Assembly: GCF_024746815.1 (NCBI RefSeq)
Contig: NZ_CP080525.1
Coordinates: forward strand, 868,001-932,000
DNA length: 64,000 nt
Direction of reading: 5' to 3'
DNA from: Mesorhizobium sp. AR07
GTDB lineage: Bacteria; Pseudomonadota; Alphaproteobacteria; Rhizobiales; Rhizobiaceae
Part shown: positions 51,560 to 61,235 of the stretch, in pieces
Numbering within the stretch: the stretch's first letter is position 1
How the letters are laid out: each line of letters begins with the position of its first letter
Notes under the pieces: model-generated
Databases searched by the model: none
What the model saw: only the letters and a program-made list of their open reading frames with translations
What the model was told of the DNA's origin: nothing
Program-made: the position numbers and the translations under genes

Positions 51560-52566
51560 GCGCGCTGAAAACCCATATCGCCAAGGTCGCGACCGGCACC
51601 GCGCTTTCCTTCGAGGAAGCGCGCGAGGCCTTCGACATCATCATGTCGGGCGACGCAACGCCCGGCCAGATCGGCGGCTTCCTGATGGCGCTGCGCGTGC
51701 GCGGCGAGACGGTGAGCGAGATTTCCGGCGCCGTCGCCACCATGCGCGCCAAGATGCTGCGCGTCGATGCGCCCGCCGGCGCCATCGATATCGTCGGCAC
51801 CGGCGGTGACAATTCCCACAGCGTCAACATTTCGACGGCATCGGCATTCGTCATTGCCGGCAGCGGTGTGCCGGTCGCCAAGCACGGCAATCGCGGCCTG
51901 TCGTCTCTGACGGGAGCCGCCGACGTGCTGGTCGCGCTCGGCGTCAAGATCGACATCTCGCCCGAGTTCATCGGCCGTTGCATTCACGAGACGGGCGTCG
52001 GCTTCATGTTCGCGCCCGCGCACCATCCGGCGATGAAGCATGTCGGCCCGACCCGCGTCGAACTCGGCACCCGCACGATCTTCAATCTGCTTGGCCCCCT
52101 TTCCAATCCGGCTGGTGTCAAGCGGCAGATGGTGGGTGTGTTCCTGCCGGAATGGATCCTGCCGGTGGCCGAGACGCTGAAAGCACTGGGCGCCGAGCAT
52201 GCCTGGGTCGCCCATGGCGACGGCTATGACGAAATCACCACCACCGGCGAGACGCAGGTCGCCGAACTGATCGGCGGCGAGATCCGCAGCTTCACGCTGA
52301 CCCCGGAAGCGGTCGGACTGGCACGCCATACCAAGGATGAATTGCGTGGCGGCGACGCGGCTTACAATGCCAAGGCATTACGCGATATGCTGGGCGGCGC
52401 CGCCGGCGCTTACCGCGACACCGTGCTGATGAATGCCGGCGCCGGACTGGTCGTGGCGGGCAAGGCGACGACGCTTGGCGACGGCATCGCGCTCGCCGCG
52501 CAAGCCATCGACAGCGGCCGGGCGTTGCAAGTGCTTGACCGGTTGATCGAGATTTCGAACGGATAG
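51556..52566 (+). CDS. trpD: Anthranilate phosphoribosyltransferase TrpD, 336 aa
   Basis: Second step of tryptophan synthesis: anthranilate + PRPP -> phosphoribosyl-anthranilate. Glycine-rich PRPP loop [20 protein letters not shown] (about 77-96), [20 protein letters not shown] and [11 protein letters not shown] are diagnostic. GTG/ATG overlap with the upstream ppiD-like gene; trpC follows after 3 bp. Anthranilate is also the product expected from the kynurenine genes 4-8 kb downstream, so TrpD could reuse it. Confidence 0.98.
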   Translation: MSALKTHIAKVATGTALSFEEAREAFDIIMSGDATPGQIGGFLMALRVRGETVSEISGAVATMRAKMLRVDAPAGAIDIVGTGGDNSHSVNISTASAFVIAGSGVPVAKHGNRGLSSLTGAADVLVALGVKIDISPEFIGRCIHETGVGFMFAPAHHPAMKHVGPTRVELGTRTIFNLLGPLSNPAGVKRQMVGVFLPEWILPVAETLKALGAEHAWVAHGDGYDEITTTGETQVAELIGGEIRSFTLTPEAVGLARHTKDELRGGDAAYNAKALRDMLGGAAGAYRDTVLMNAGAGLVVAGKATTLGDGIALAAQAIDSGRALQVLDRLIEISNG

Positions 52567-52569
52567 AGC

Positions 52570-53382
52570 GTGTCTGACATTCTTCGCAAGATCGAGGCCT
52601 ACAAGCGCGACGAGATCGCTGCGGCTAAGGCACGTGTGCCGCTGACCGAGATCAAGGCGCGAGCGAAGGACGCGGATGCGCCGCGCGGCTTTCTTGCGGC
52701 GCTCGAGGCGAAGCGCAAATCCGGTGCCTTCGCGCTGATCGCCGAGATCAAGAAGGCAAGCCCCTCCAAGGGCCTGATCCGCGCCGATTTCGACCCACCG
52801 GCATTGGCGCGAGCCTATGCGAAAGGCGGTGCCGCCTGTCTTTCAGTGCTGACCGACGCGCCGTCCTTCCAGGGCGCGCCCGAATTTCTGACCAGGGCGA
52901 GAGCTGCCGTCGCCCTGCCCGCTTTGCGCAAGGATTTTCTATTCGATCCCTACCAGGTGTTCGAGGCCCGCGCCTGGGGCGCGGACGCCATCCTGATCAT
53001 CATGGCGAGCGTCGACGACGCGCTGGCCAGCGACCTCGAATCGACGGCGTTCGAACTCGGCATGGATGCGCTGGTCGAAGTGCATGACGAGGCCGAAACG
53101 CAGCGCGCACTAAAGCTGTCGTCGCGGCTGATCGGCATCAACAATCGCAATCTGAGAACATTCGAGACCAGCCTCGCTACCTCGGAGCGGCTGGCGTCGA
53201 TGGTGCCGGCCGACCGCCTGCTGGTCAGCGAGAGCGGTATTTTCACGCATGACGATTGCCTCAGGCTGCAAAAGAACGACATCGGCACCTTCCTTGTCGG
53301 CGAGAGCCTGATGCGGCAGCAGGACGTCACCATGGCGACCAGCCTGCTGCTGACGGGCAAGGCGCCGGCCGAGGCCATCTGA
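52570..53382 (+). CDS. trpC: Indole-3-glycerol phosphate synthase TrpC, 270 aa
   Basis: Converts CdRP to indole-3-glycerol phosphate. Starts with GTG 52570. [20 protein letters not shown] (catalytic Lys), [37 protein letters not shown] (catalytic Lys) and [16 protein letters not shown] (Asn) are the family blocks, and [13 protein letters not shown] closes the barrel. Full length for the stand-alone enzyme. Followed after 2 bp by moaC. Confidence 0.98.
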   Translation: MSDILRKIEAYKRDEIAAAKARVPLTEIKARAKDADAPRGFLAALEAKRKSGAFALIAEIKKASPSKGLIRADFDPPALARAYAKGGAACLSVLTDAPSFQGAPEFLTRARAAVALPALRKDFLFDPYQVFEARAWGADAILIIMASVDDALASDLESTAFELGMDALVEVHDEAETQRALKLSSRLIGINNRNLRTFETSLATSERLASMVPADRLLVSESGIFTHDDCLRLQKNDIGTFLVGESLMRQQDVTMATSLLLTGKAPAEAI

Positions 53383-53384
53383 CG

Positions 53385-53867
53385 ATGACGGCCGCCCTCA
53401 CCCATCTCGGCGCGGAGGGCGAGGCCAACATGGTCGACGTCGGCGACAAGGCGGAGACGACGCGCACGGCGATCGCCGAGGGTTTTGTCGCGATGCAGCC
53501 CGACACGCTGACGATGATCCTCGAAGGCAACGCCAAGAAGGGCGACGTGCTCGGCACCGCGCGCATCGCCGGCATCATGGCGGCAAAGAAAGCGCATGAA
53601 TTGATCCCGCTCTGCCATCCGCTGCTTCTGACCAAGGTTTCCGTCGACATCGAGCCGGACCATGCCTTGCCAGGCCTGAAGGTCACAGCACTTGCGCGCG
53701 TCACCGGCAAGACGGGCGTCGAGATGGAGGCGCTGACCGCCGCTTCGGTGGCCTGCCTGACCATCTACGACATGGCCAAGGCGGTTGACCGCGCGATGGT
53801 CATCTCCGGCATCCGGCTGGTCGAAAAGACCGGCGGCAAGTCGGGCGACTACAAGGTAGACGCCTGA
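53385..53867 (+). CDS. moaC: Cyclic pyranopterin monophosphate synthase MoaC, 160 aa
   Basis: Works after MoaA (6981-7976) to form c[23 protein letters not shown] and [20 protein letters not shown] with MAKAVDRAM are the conserved active-site segments, including the Lys and Asp residues. Start ATG 53385 is 2 bp after the trpC stop. Its stop overlaps moeA by one base (TGATGG). Coupling of Moco genes to trpDC is an operon habit of Rhizobiales. Confidence 0.98.
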   Translation: MTAALTHLGAEGEANMVDVGDKAETTRTAIAEGFVAMQPDTLTMILEGNAKKGDVLGTARIAGIMAAKKAHELIPLCHPLLLTKVSVDIEPDHALPGLKVTALARVTGKTGVEMEALTAASVACLTIYDMAKAVDRAMVISGIRLVEKTGGKSGDYKVDA

Positions 53868-55072
53868 TGGCGCTGGTTCCCGTCGCCGAGGCGCTCGAAC
53901 GCCTGCTGGAAGGCGCGGTATCACTGGCAGGCGAAAGCGTTCCGCTCTTTGAGGCAATGGATCGCGTGCTGGCCGATCCCGTCATTGCGCTGCGCACGCA
54001 ACCACCTTTCAATGCCTCGGCCATGGACGGCTATGCGGCGCGCGCCGTCGATGTGGCGTCGGCGCCGTCAAGACTTTCGGTGATCGGCATGGCGCCGGCC
54101 GGGCGTGGCTTTGGCGGCACGGTCGGCAAGGCGCAGGCCGTGCGCATCTTTACCGGCGCGCCGCTGCCCGAAGGCGCCGACACCATCGTCATCCAGGAGA
54201 ATGTCCGCGACCTCGGTGGCGGCGACATCGAAGTGACCGAGCCGACGGCGGAGTGGCGCAACATTCGCCGTGTCGGGCTGGACTTCTCGAAAGGCGATGT
54301 CCTGCTGGAAAAGGGCCGCGTGCTCGACCCGGCGGCGCTGTCGCTGGCGGCATCGGCCAACCACCCCACGGTCAACGTGGTGAAACGGCCGCTGGTCGCC
54401 ATCATCGCCACCGGCGACGAATTGTTGCCGCCGGGCAGCGAACTCGGGCCGGACCAGATCATCTCGTCCAATGCCTATGGTGTCGCGGCGGCGGCGCAGT
54501 CGGTCGGCGCCCGCGCGCTCGATCTCGGCATTGCCGCCGACCGCAAGGAGGCCATCGCCGCCTTGGTTCAAAAGGCGGTCGCGGCTGGTGCGGATGTCAT
54601 CGTGACGCTGGGTGGCGCCTCGGTCGGCGACCACGATCTGATCCATGACGTGCTGACAGGCGAAGGCATGACGCTTGGCTTCTGGAAGATCGCCATGCGC
54701 CCCGGCAAGCCGCTGATGTTCGGACGCCTCGGCGATATCAGATGCATCGGTCTGCCCGGCAATCCGGTGGCAAGCCTGGTCTGCTCGCAGTTGTTCCTGA
54801 AACCGCTGCTGGCGCGGCTTGGTGGGCGCAACCATCGTCAGGATATTCGTCCGGCGCGATTGGGCGCCGCAATGCCGGCCAATGATCTGCGCCAGGATTA
54901 TGTGCGGGCGGTGGTCAGGGAAGATGACGGCGCGCTGGTGGCGACGCCGTTCGGCATCCAGGATTCCTCGATGCTCAGAATGCTGGCCGACGCCAACGGG
55001 CTGATTGTGCGCGCACCGTTTGCCCCCGCGGCGGCCGCCGGTGAAGCTTGCAGCGTGCTGATGTTGCGTTGA
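53867..55072 (+). CDS. moeA: Molybdopterin molybdenumtransferase MoeA, 401 aa
   Basis: Inserts molybdate into MPT-AMP. The N-terminal PPFNASAMDGYAARAVDVA is the conserved MoeA start region. The MoCF_biosynth domain has IATGDELLPPGSELGPDQII (about 186-205), VTLGGASVGDHDL and MRPGKPLMFGRLG, followed by GLPGNPVASLVC. The C-terminal beta domain is about 320-401. In related genomes lexA usually follows moeA; here five kilobases of tryptophan-catabolic genes lie between them. Confidence 0.97.
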   Translation: MALVPVAEALERLLEGAVSLAGESVPLFEAMDRVLADPVIALRTQPPFNASAMDGYAARAVDVASAPSRLSVIGMAPAGRGFGGTVGKAQAVRIFTGAPLPEGADTIVIQENVRDLGGGDIEVTEPTAEWRNIRRVGLDFSKGDVLLEKGRVLDPAALSLAASANHPTVNVVKRPLVAIIATGDELLPPGSELGPDQIISSNAYGVAAAAQSVGARALDLGIAADRKEAIAALVQKAVAAGADVIVTLGGASVGDHDLIHDVLTGEGMTLGFWKIAMRPGKPLMFGRLGDIRCIGLPGNPVASLVCSQLFLKPLLARLGGRNHRQDIRPARLGAAMPANDLRQDYVRAVVREDDGALVATPFGIQDSSMLRMLADANGLIVRAPFAPAAAAGEACSVLMLR

Positions 55073-55120
55073 CGTTTCGCCAAACAAGCTATTGATAATA
55101 GGGCGGAAATAATCTCCGCC

Positions 55121-55951
55121 CTATTCTGAGATCAAGGCCCGTGTCAGCGGATGCGCTGGATCGGTGAGGCCGTCGACAATGCTGAAATGATGCCGGTCGG
55201 GCTCGACCACGGTGCTGGTCGCAGCACCTAGGCCGGTCCAGATGTTGGCAAGCAGCGCGTTCTGGCGCAGGAACTCGGCACGCTCACTGCCACCGGCCCA
55301 GCAGGTGATGCGGGCACCATCCATGGGACGCAGCAGCGCCGGGCTCTCGGCCTGCGCCTCCTGCTCGTCGATCGCCAGTGTCGCGTTCATCTCGGTGTGC
55401 ATGATCGGTCGCAGATCGTGGAGGCCGGAAATCGACACGACGTGGCGTATGCGCCGCGCCACATCGGCCGCCAGAGGCGTGGTTGCCGTGACCATCCGGC
55501 TGGCGAGGTGTCCGCCGGCCGAATGTCCGGTCAGCATCAACGGCCCGTCGACCATCCCTGCCGCCTTGCCGATCGCTGCCCCTATTTCCCCAACGATGCC
55601 GGCGATGCGGGCTTCGGGACAGAGCGTGTAGGACGGTATCGCCACGGCAAAGCCGCTGCTGACCGCGCCATTGGCGAGGTGCGACCAGAAACTCTTGTCG
55701 AACGCCTTCCAATAGCCGCCATGGATGAACACCACGAGCCCCTTGGGCGTGACGCTGGGAAGGAAGAGATCGAGCCGATTGCGCCGTCCGTCGCCATAGG
55801 CAATGTCGAGCCGTGCCCGGCCCTCAGCCGAAAGCGCTTCGCGAAAGGCTTGTGCTGGCTCCACCCACGCGGCCGGCCATCGGTCGCTGCCGGCGATGTT
55901 CGCACCGTTGGCATAGGCGCTGTCCCAATTGGCAATCTGACGTTCGAACAT
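55121..55951 (-). CDS. Alpha/beta hydrolase, probable kynurenine formamidase (AFMID-like), 276 aa
   Basis: Expected to hydrolyse N-formylkynurenine to kynurenine. HGGYW (in VVFIHGGYWKAFDKSFW, about 84-100) is the oxyanion motif of the eukaryote-type formamidase/esterase group. The nucleophile elbow is LTGHSAGGHLASRM with Ser near 148. The C-terminal segment EPDRHHFSIVDGL supplies His. GGGGAGGG precedes ATG 55951; upstream in-frame ATGs exist at 55975 and 55999. Its divergent neighbours are the CoA ligase, kynA and kynU. The assignment rests on motif plus context; it is not the cyclase-fold KynB. Confidence 0.8.
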   Translation of the reverse strand: MFERQIANWDSAYANGANIAGSDRWPAAWVEPAQAFREALSAEGRARLDIAYGDGRRNRLDLFLPSVTPKGLVVFIHGGYWKAFDKSFWSHLANGAVSSGFAVAIPSYTLCPEARIAGIVGEIGAAIGKAAGMVDGPLMLTGHSAGGHLASRMVTATTPLAADVARRIRHVVSISGLHDLRPIMHTEMNATLAIDEQEAQAESPALLRPMDGARITCWAGGSERAEFLRQNALLANIWTGLGAATSTVVEPDRHHFSIVDGLTDPAHPLTRALISE

Positions 55952-56265
55952 CGGCGCCCTCCCCAAAACCGGCATCGTTTCCGCGCTAGCAATGGCCATC
56001 GCCACGCCATGCGTCAATGCTCCAGGGCAAAAACATTTTAGGCTTGAAACAAATTTCGACTGGTGCGATCCTGCCTGACGAACAGCCGACAATGGGAGGT
56101 CTGCTGTGCTGCCCGAAACCTGCAAATGTCCGCCCTTTGGGGTGGCGTCGACGAGCACGGTGCGACCGGCGGCACGAAGCCTCCTCGAGAAGCAGGACCT
56201 TCAGATCCACCCATCCGGCCAGAAGCCTCGCGCGCTGGCCAGGCAGCAGACAGGATAGCGGCGAC
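55952..56265. promoter_or_regulatory. Divergent promoter region of the tryptophan-catabolic cluster
   Basis: 314 bp between the formamidase and ligase starts. It contains an AT-rich stretch (AAACATTTTAGGCTTGAAAC at 56031-56050) in otherwise GC-rich DNA, a plausible core promoter or regulator site. A long in-frame 5' extension of the ligase runs through it but reads as non-coding. No regulator gene is adjacent. Confidence 0.4.
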
Positions 56266-57891
56266 ATGCTTGGGCCTTCAGCGCATATCGACACGTTCAC
56301 GCGCGATCACCTGCCGCCGCCGGAGCAATGGCCAGACTTCCTGCTCGACGGCTTCGACTATCCCGAACACCTCAACGCCGGCGTCGAACTGACCGACAGG
56401 CTGGTCGAGAAGGGCTTGGGTGACCACACCGCGCTGATCGGCAATGGCCGCCGCCGCACCTACAAGGAACTATCCGACTGGACGAACCGGCTGGCCCATG
56501 CGCTGGTCGAGAACTATGGCGTCAAGCCCGGCAACCGGGTGCTGATCCGCTCCGCCAACAATCCCGCCATGGTGGCCTGCTGGCTGGCCGCCACCAAGGT
56601 CGGCGCCGTGGTCGTCAACACCATGCCGATGCTGCGCGCCGGCGAGCTCAGCAAGATCGTCGACAAGGCGGAAATCACAACCGCGCTTTGTGACACAAGG
56701 CTGATGGATGAGATGACCGCCTGCGCCAAGGATAGCCCGTTCCTCAAGCAGGTCATCGGCTTCGACGGCACCGCCAACCATGATGCCGAACTCGATCGCG
56801 CCGCCCTCGACAAGTCGGTTGTTTTCACCGCCGTCAACACCGGCCGCGACGACGTCGCGCTGCTCGGCTTCACCTCGGGAACGACAGGCGTGCCGAAGGC
56901 GACGATGCATTTCCACCGCGACCTCTTGATCATCGCCGATGCCTATGCCCGTGAAATTCTCCAGGTAACGCCGGACGACATTTTCGTCGGCTCGCCGCCG
57001 CTCGCCTTTACCTTCGGCCTTGGCGGGCTCGCCATCTTCCCGCTGCGCTTCGGTGCGGCGGCGACGCTGCTGGAACAGGCGACGCCGCCCAACATGATCC
57101 ACATCATCGAGACCTACAAAGCGACGATCTCGTTCACCGCGCCGACCGCCTACCGCGCGATGCTCAAGGCCATGGATGAAGGTGCGGACCTGTCATCGCT
57201 GCGCGTCGCCGTTTCGGCCGGCGAGACCTTGCCCGCTCCGGTCTTCGAAGAGTGGACGCGAAAGACCGGCAAGCCGATCCTCGACGGCATCGGCGCCACC
57301 GAAATGCTGCACATCTTCATCTCCAACCGCTTCGACGACATGAAGCCGGCGTCGACCGGCAAGCCGGTGGGCGGCTATGAGGCGCGCATCGTCGACGACG
57401 AGATGCGCGAGGTGCCGCGAGGCGCGACCGGCAGGCTGGCGGTGCGCGGGCCGACCGGCTGCCGCTACATGGCCGACGACAGGCAGAAGGACTACGTTCG
57501 CGACGGCTGGAACCTCACCGGCGACACCTTCACGCAGGACAAGGACGGCTTCTTTCATTTCGCCGCCCGCTCCGACGACATGATCGTCAGCGCCGGCTAC
57601 AACATTGCCGGGCGGGAAGTCGAGGCAGCGCTGCTGGCGCATCCTGATGTCGCCGAATGCGCGGTCATCGGCGCGGAGGATGCCGAACGCGGCCAGATCG
57701 TCGAGGCGCATGTCGTGCTGGTGCAAGGCGTCGCGGCAGACGCATTGACCACCAAGCGCCTGCAGGACCACGTCAAGGCAACCATCGCGCCCTACAAATA
57801 CCCGCGATCGGTAAAATTCATCGCTGCTCTGCCCAAGACCCAGACCGGCAAGATCCAGCGTTTCCGGCTGCGTACGGAGAAAATCAATTGA
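56266..57891 (+). CDS. AMP-dependent CoA ligase, probable 2-aminobenzoate (anthranilate)-CoA ligase, 541 aa
   Basis: Adenylate-forming enzyme. A-motif [20 protein letters not shown] (about 203-222), [17 protein letters not shown] (substrate pocket/aromatic motif), [20 protein letters not shown] and the C-terminal catalytic Lys in [12 protein letters not shown]. The N-terminal region ([12 protein letters not shown]) is like benzoate/2-aminobenzoate-CoA ligases. Because kynureninase produces anthranilate and kynA follows with a stop/start overlap (TTGA), the best substrate is anthranilate; benzoate is possible. Its product would feed the aerobic 2-aminobenzoyl-CoA pathway, whose monooxygenase is not in the window. 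Confidence 0.85.
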   Translation: MLGPSAHIDTFTRDHLPPPEQWPDFLLDGFDYPEHLNAGVELTDRLVEKGLGDHTALIGNGRRRTYKELSDWTNRLAHALVENYGVKPGNRVLIRSANNPAMVACWLAATKVGAVVVNTMPMLRAGELSKIVDKAEITTALCDTRLMDEMTACAKDSPFLKQVIGFDGTANHDAELDRAALDKSVVFTAVNTGRDDVALLGFTSGTTGVPKATMHFHRDLLIIADAYAREILQVTPDDIFVGSPPLAFTFGLGGLAIFPLRFGAAATLLEQATPPNMIHIIETYKATISFTAPTAYRAMLKAMDEGADLSSLRVAVSAGETLPAPVFEEWTRKTGKPILDGIGATEMLHIFISNRFDDMKPASTGKPVGGYEARIVDDEMREVPRGATGRLAVRGPTGCRYMADDRQKDYVRDGWNLTGDTFTQDKDGFFHFAARSDDMIVSAGYNIAGREVEAALLAHPDVAECAVIGAEDAERGQIVEAHVVLVQGVAADALTTKRLQDHVKATIAPYKYPRSVKFIAALPKTQTGKIQRFRLRTEKIN

Positions 57892-58724
57892 GCGAGCCAT
57901 ACGATCCGGCGTCCGAAGGCGCACAGATGTCGTTCAACGAACGCATGTCCTACAGCGACTATCTGCATCTGGAGAAGGTGCTGGAGGCGCAGACGCCGCT
58001 GTCGACGGCGCATGACGAGATGCTGTTCATCATCCAGCATCAGACCTCCGAGCTTTGGATGAAGCTTGCCCTGCACGAGATTGGTGCTGCGATCCGCTCG
58101 ATCCGCGCCGACCGCCTCGAGCCGAGTTTCAAGATGCTGTCGCGGGTTGCCCGCATTTTCGAGCAGTTGAACAATGCGTGGGACGTGCTGCGGACCATGA
58201 CGCCCAGCGAATACACTGAGTTCCGCGATGCGCTCGGCCAATCCTCGGGTTTCCAGTCCTGGCAGTATCGCGCCATCGAGTTCATGGCCGGCAATCGCAA
58301 CCTCGCCATGCTCGGCCCGCACAAGCACCGGCCGGAGCTCAGCCAGAAGCTTGAGGCGATCCTGGCCGAGCCGTCGCTCTACGACGAAGCCCTGCTGCTG
58401 CTCGCCCGCAACGGATTCGACATCGGCGCCGACGCCAGGCGCACCGACTGGCGGGAAACCCGCACTGAGAACGAAGAGGTCCTGGTCGCCTGGCAGACCG
58501 TCTACCGCGATCCGCAGCGCTACTGGATGTTCTACGAACTGGCCGAGAAGCTGGTCGACTTCGAGGACTATTTCCGCCGCTGGCGCTTCAACCACGTCAC
58601 CACGGTCGAACGCATCATAGGCATGAAGCGCGGCACCGGTGGCACGTCAGGTGCCTCCTATCTGAAGAAGATGCTCGAGGTCGTCCTGTTTCCAGAACTT
58701 TGGACCGTTCGCACCCGGCTCTGA
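57888..58724 (+). CDS. kynA: Tryptophan 2,3-dioxygenase KynA, 278 aa
   Basis: Heme enzyme that opens the indole ring of tryptophan to N-formylkynurenine. [20 protein letters not shown] and [18 protein letters not shown] form the substrate-binding N-terminus, [19 protein letters not shown] carries the conserved loop, and [20 protein letters not shown] holds the heme-binding His and the GTGGTSG C-terminal substrate loop. Start TTG 57888 overlaps the ligase stop (TTGA), so translation is coupled; ATG 57927 is an alternative. Length matches bacterial TDO. Confidence 0.96.
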   Translation: MSEPYDPASEGAQMSFNERMSYSDYLHLEKVLEAQTPLSTAHDEMLFIIQHQTSELWMKLALHEIGAAIRSIRADRLEPSFKMLSRVARIFEQLNNAWDVLRTMTPSEYTEFRDALGQSSGFQSWQYRAIEFMAGNRNLAMLGPHKHRPELSQKLEAILAEPSLYDEALLLLARNGFDIGADARRTDWRETRTENEEVLVAWQTVYRDPQRYWMFYELAEKLVDFEDYFRRWRFNHVTTVERIIGMKRGTGGTSGASYLKKMLEVVLFPELWTVRTRL

Positions 58725-58806
58725 CATCATTGAAATGAAACCAGGCACGCCGACAGCATGCGCTTGTGGCGGAAACCTTTCGCAAACAACCGAGGACCGA
58801 CTGATC

Positions 58807-60054
58807 ATGAGTGGAATTCCTGATCTCGCTGCGATCGAAGCGATGGATGCGACGGATCCGCTGCGTGCCATGCGCGATCGCTTCATCCTGCCGGAGGGGG
58901 TGATCTATCTCGATGGCAATTCACTGGGGGCGGCATCGCACGCCGTCTTCGGCGAGCTGCAGCAGGCGGCGACCAAGGAATGGGCCCAGGATCTCATTCG
59001 AGCCTGGAATACGGCTGGATGGTTTGAGATGCCGATCGAGCTCGGCGACCAGCTCGGACGCCTGATCGGAGCCGCGGCCGGCCAGACCGTTGTCTGCGAC
59101 ACGACGTCGATCAACATCTACAAGGTGCTGCATGCGGCGCTGGATATGCGGCCCGGCCGGTCGACAATCGTCGCCGAGGGTGACAGTTTTCCCACCGATC
59201 TGTACATCGCCGAAGGCGTGGCCTCGACCCGTGATGGCGCCTTGCTGCGCCTCGCTGGCGTCGACGCACCAACCATCGAAGAGCTGATCGACGAAAGCGT
59301 CGCGGTGGTGCTGGTCAATCACGTCAACTACAAGTCGGGCGAATTGCGCGACATGGCGGCGCTGACACGCAGGGCCCATGCAGCCGGAGCGCTCATCATC
59401 TGGGATTTATGCCACACCGCGGGCGCCCTGCCGGTCGAACTCGACCATGCAAATGCCGATTTCGCCATCGGCTGCACCTACAAATACCTCAACGGCGGTC
59501 CGGGTGCGCCGGCCTTCATCTATGCCGCGCAGCGCCACCATGGCGATATCAGCCAACCGCTCAGCGGCTGGTGGGGGCATGCGCGACCCTTCGCCTTCGA
59601 GCGGGGTTATGTTGCCGGCACTGGCATCCGCCGCTTTCTGTGCGGCACGCAGCCGGTCCTCTCCATGCGGGCGCTCAAAGGCGCGCTTGCCATCTGGGAC
59701 GACGTCGACATGGCCGTATTGCGCAAAAAGAGCATCGGGCTCACCGAACTCTTCATCCAGCTCGTCGAAGCGAAGTGCGGCGCCTACGGTCTCACGCTGG
59801 AGAGCACCCGCGACGCGACCAAGCGCGGCAGCCAGGTCTCGTTCCTTCACGGTCACGGCTATCAGGTCATGCGGGCGCTGATCGAGCGCGGGGTGATCGG
59901 TGATTTCCGCGCACCGTCGACCATCCGCTTCGGCTTCACGCCGCTCTATGTCGGCTACAAGGACGTGTGGCTGGCGGTTGAGGTGCTGGAAGACATTCTG
60001 CGCACCGGGGCATGGAAGGACCAGCGTTTCGCCGTCAAGGAGGCCGTTACCTGA
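58807..60054 (+). CDS. kynU: Kynureninase KynU, 415 aa
   Basis: PLP enzyme cleaving kynurenine to anthranilate and alanine. YLDGNSLGAASHAVFGELQQ at the N-terminus, LVNHVNYKSGELRDMAALTR, IIWDLCHTAGALPVEL (Asp that binds the pyridine ring) and the PLP Lys in IGCTYKYLNGGPGAPAF are family hallmarks. ATG 58807 starts at the conserved region; the frame runs 72 bp further upstream. Same strand as kynA, 82 bp after it. A 446-bp gap with the LexA box follows. Confidence 0.96.
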   Translation: MSGIPDLAAIEAMDATDPLRAMRDRFILPEGVIYLDGNSLGAASHAVFGELQQAATKEWAQDLIRAWNTAGWFEMPIELGDQLGRLIGAAAGQTVVCDTTSINIYKVLHAALDMRPGRSTIVAEGDSFPTDLYIAEGVASTRDGALLRLAGVDAPTIEELIDESVAVVLVNHVNYKSGELRDMAALTRRAHAAGALIIWDLCHTAGALPVELDHANADFAIGCTYKYLNGGPGAPAFIYAAQRHHGDISQPLSGWWGHARPFAFERGYVAGTGIRRFLCGTQPVLSMRALKGALAIWDDVDMAVLRKKSIGLTELFIQLVEAKCGAYGLTLESTRDATKRGSQVSFLHGHGYQVMRALIERGVIGDFRAPSTIRFGFTPLYVGYKDVWLAVEVLEDILRTGAWKDQRFAVKEAVT

Positions 60055-60425
60055 CGCTGTCATCTCGACGCTCTGTTGTCGCCGGCCTCACGCCTTCGTT
60101 GGATGATGAGGAACGATTTTCCAATCCACGAATGAGTCCCTCCGGGCGACCGCGCTGCTGGCCACCGGATTAACCAGAAGTTGGCATTTTGGCTTCGTTT
60201 CGTTCACGGCAAGCCAACAGCCAGTATAGTGAAAATCCCCGTTATCGAGATCCATCGGCGGCTGATGCCAGGCCTTGCCGCAGGGTGGGCCACAGGCCAT
60301 TAACCAAAACAATTTCAATGCAGGTTGGTGCGTCGCGGAGGCAGGCGGTCGTCGATCGCGGCGGGCTGCCGGCGCCAAATAATTTCAGCCGCCTTAACAA
60401 ATTCATTAAACTTTAAACGGTTGCG
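60055..60425. other. Spacer between kynU and the lexA control region
   Basis: About 370 bp without a credible gene; small frames here show no domain character. An AT-richer stretch (AATTTCAGCCGCCTTAACAA near 60382-60401) precedes the LexA operators. No terminator hairpin was identified with certainty after kynU. Confidence 0.4.
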
Positions 60426-60440
60426 GAACACAACTGGAAC
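60426..60440 (+). promoter_or_regulatory. LexA box upstream of lexA (GAAC-N7-GAAC)
   Basis: GAAC at 60426-60429 and GAAC at 60437-60440 with seven bases between: exactly the alphaproteobacterial LexA direct repeat GTTC-N7-GTTC on the other strand. A second, imperfect copy GTTC-N7-GTTT lies at 60452-60466. Both are within 75 bp of the lexA ATG, indicating autoregulation. Confidence 0.8.
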
Positions 60441-60500
60441 AGATAGTGTTTGTTCTGGGTTTGTTTTCTGATTCTGGTTTCAGGTACCCTGGGGGCTGAC

Positions 60501-61228
60501 ATGCTGACGCGCAAGCAACATGAACTGCTGATGTTCATTCATGAACGGCTCAAGGAAAGCGGCATCCCGCCTTCCTTCGACGAAATGAAGGAAGCCCTCG
60601 ACCTCGCCTCCAAATCCGGCATTCATCGGTTGATCACGGCGCTGGAGGAGCGCGGCTTCATTCGCCGGCTACCCAACCGGGCACGTGCGCTGGAAGTGCT
60701 GCGTCTGCCGGACTCGATCGCGCCTGGCCTCAACGCGGCAAGAAAATTCTCGCCAAGCGTCATCCAGGGCAGTCTGGGTCAGGGCGGCCTTGGCCGGCAG
60801 GTCAAACCGGCATCTCGGCAGCCTTCGGCCGGCAATGACGACGACGTGGTTTCCGCTGTCTCGATCCCGGTCATGGGCCGGATCGCCGCCGGTGTGCCGA
60901 TCGACGCCATCCAGCATCAGACGCATTCGATCTCGGTGCCGCCGGACATGATCATGGGCGGCGAGCACTATGCCCTGGAGGTCAAGGGCGACTCGATGAT
61001 CGAGGCCGGCATCTTCGACGGCGACACCGTCATCATCCGCAACGCCGACACCGCCAGCCCGGGCGAGATCATCGTGGCGCTGGTGGATGACGAGGAAGCG
61101 ACGCTGAAGCGGTTCCGACGCAAGGGCGCCTCGATTGCGCTCGAAGCCGCCAATCCGGCCTACGAAACGCGCATTTTCGGGCCGGACAGGGTCAAGGTGC
61201 AAGGCAAGCTCGTCGGGCTGATCAGGCG

Positions 61229-61235
<7 letters not shown>
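60501..61235 (+). CDS. lexA: SOS repressor LexA, 244 aa
   Basis: The N-terminal HTH has [20 protein letters not shown] then [20 protein letters not shown]. The linker is long and Gly/Gln-rich (about 85-110). The self-cleavage site is Ala130-Gly131 (RIAAGVP). The catalytic dyad is Ser165 (VKGDSMIE) and Lys203 (EATLKRF). Represses SOS genes until RecA triggers cleavage. ATG 60501 is the conserved start. Its stop overlaps the convergent comEC-like gene by 7 bp. Confidence 0.98.
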
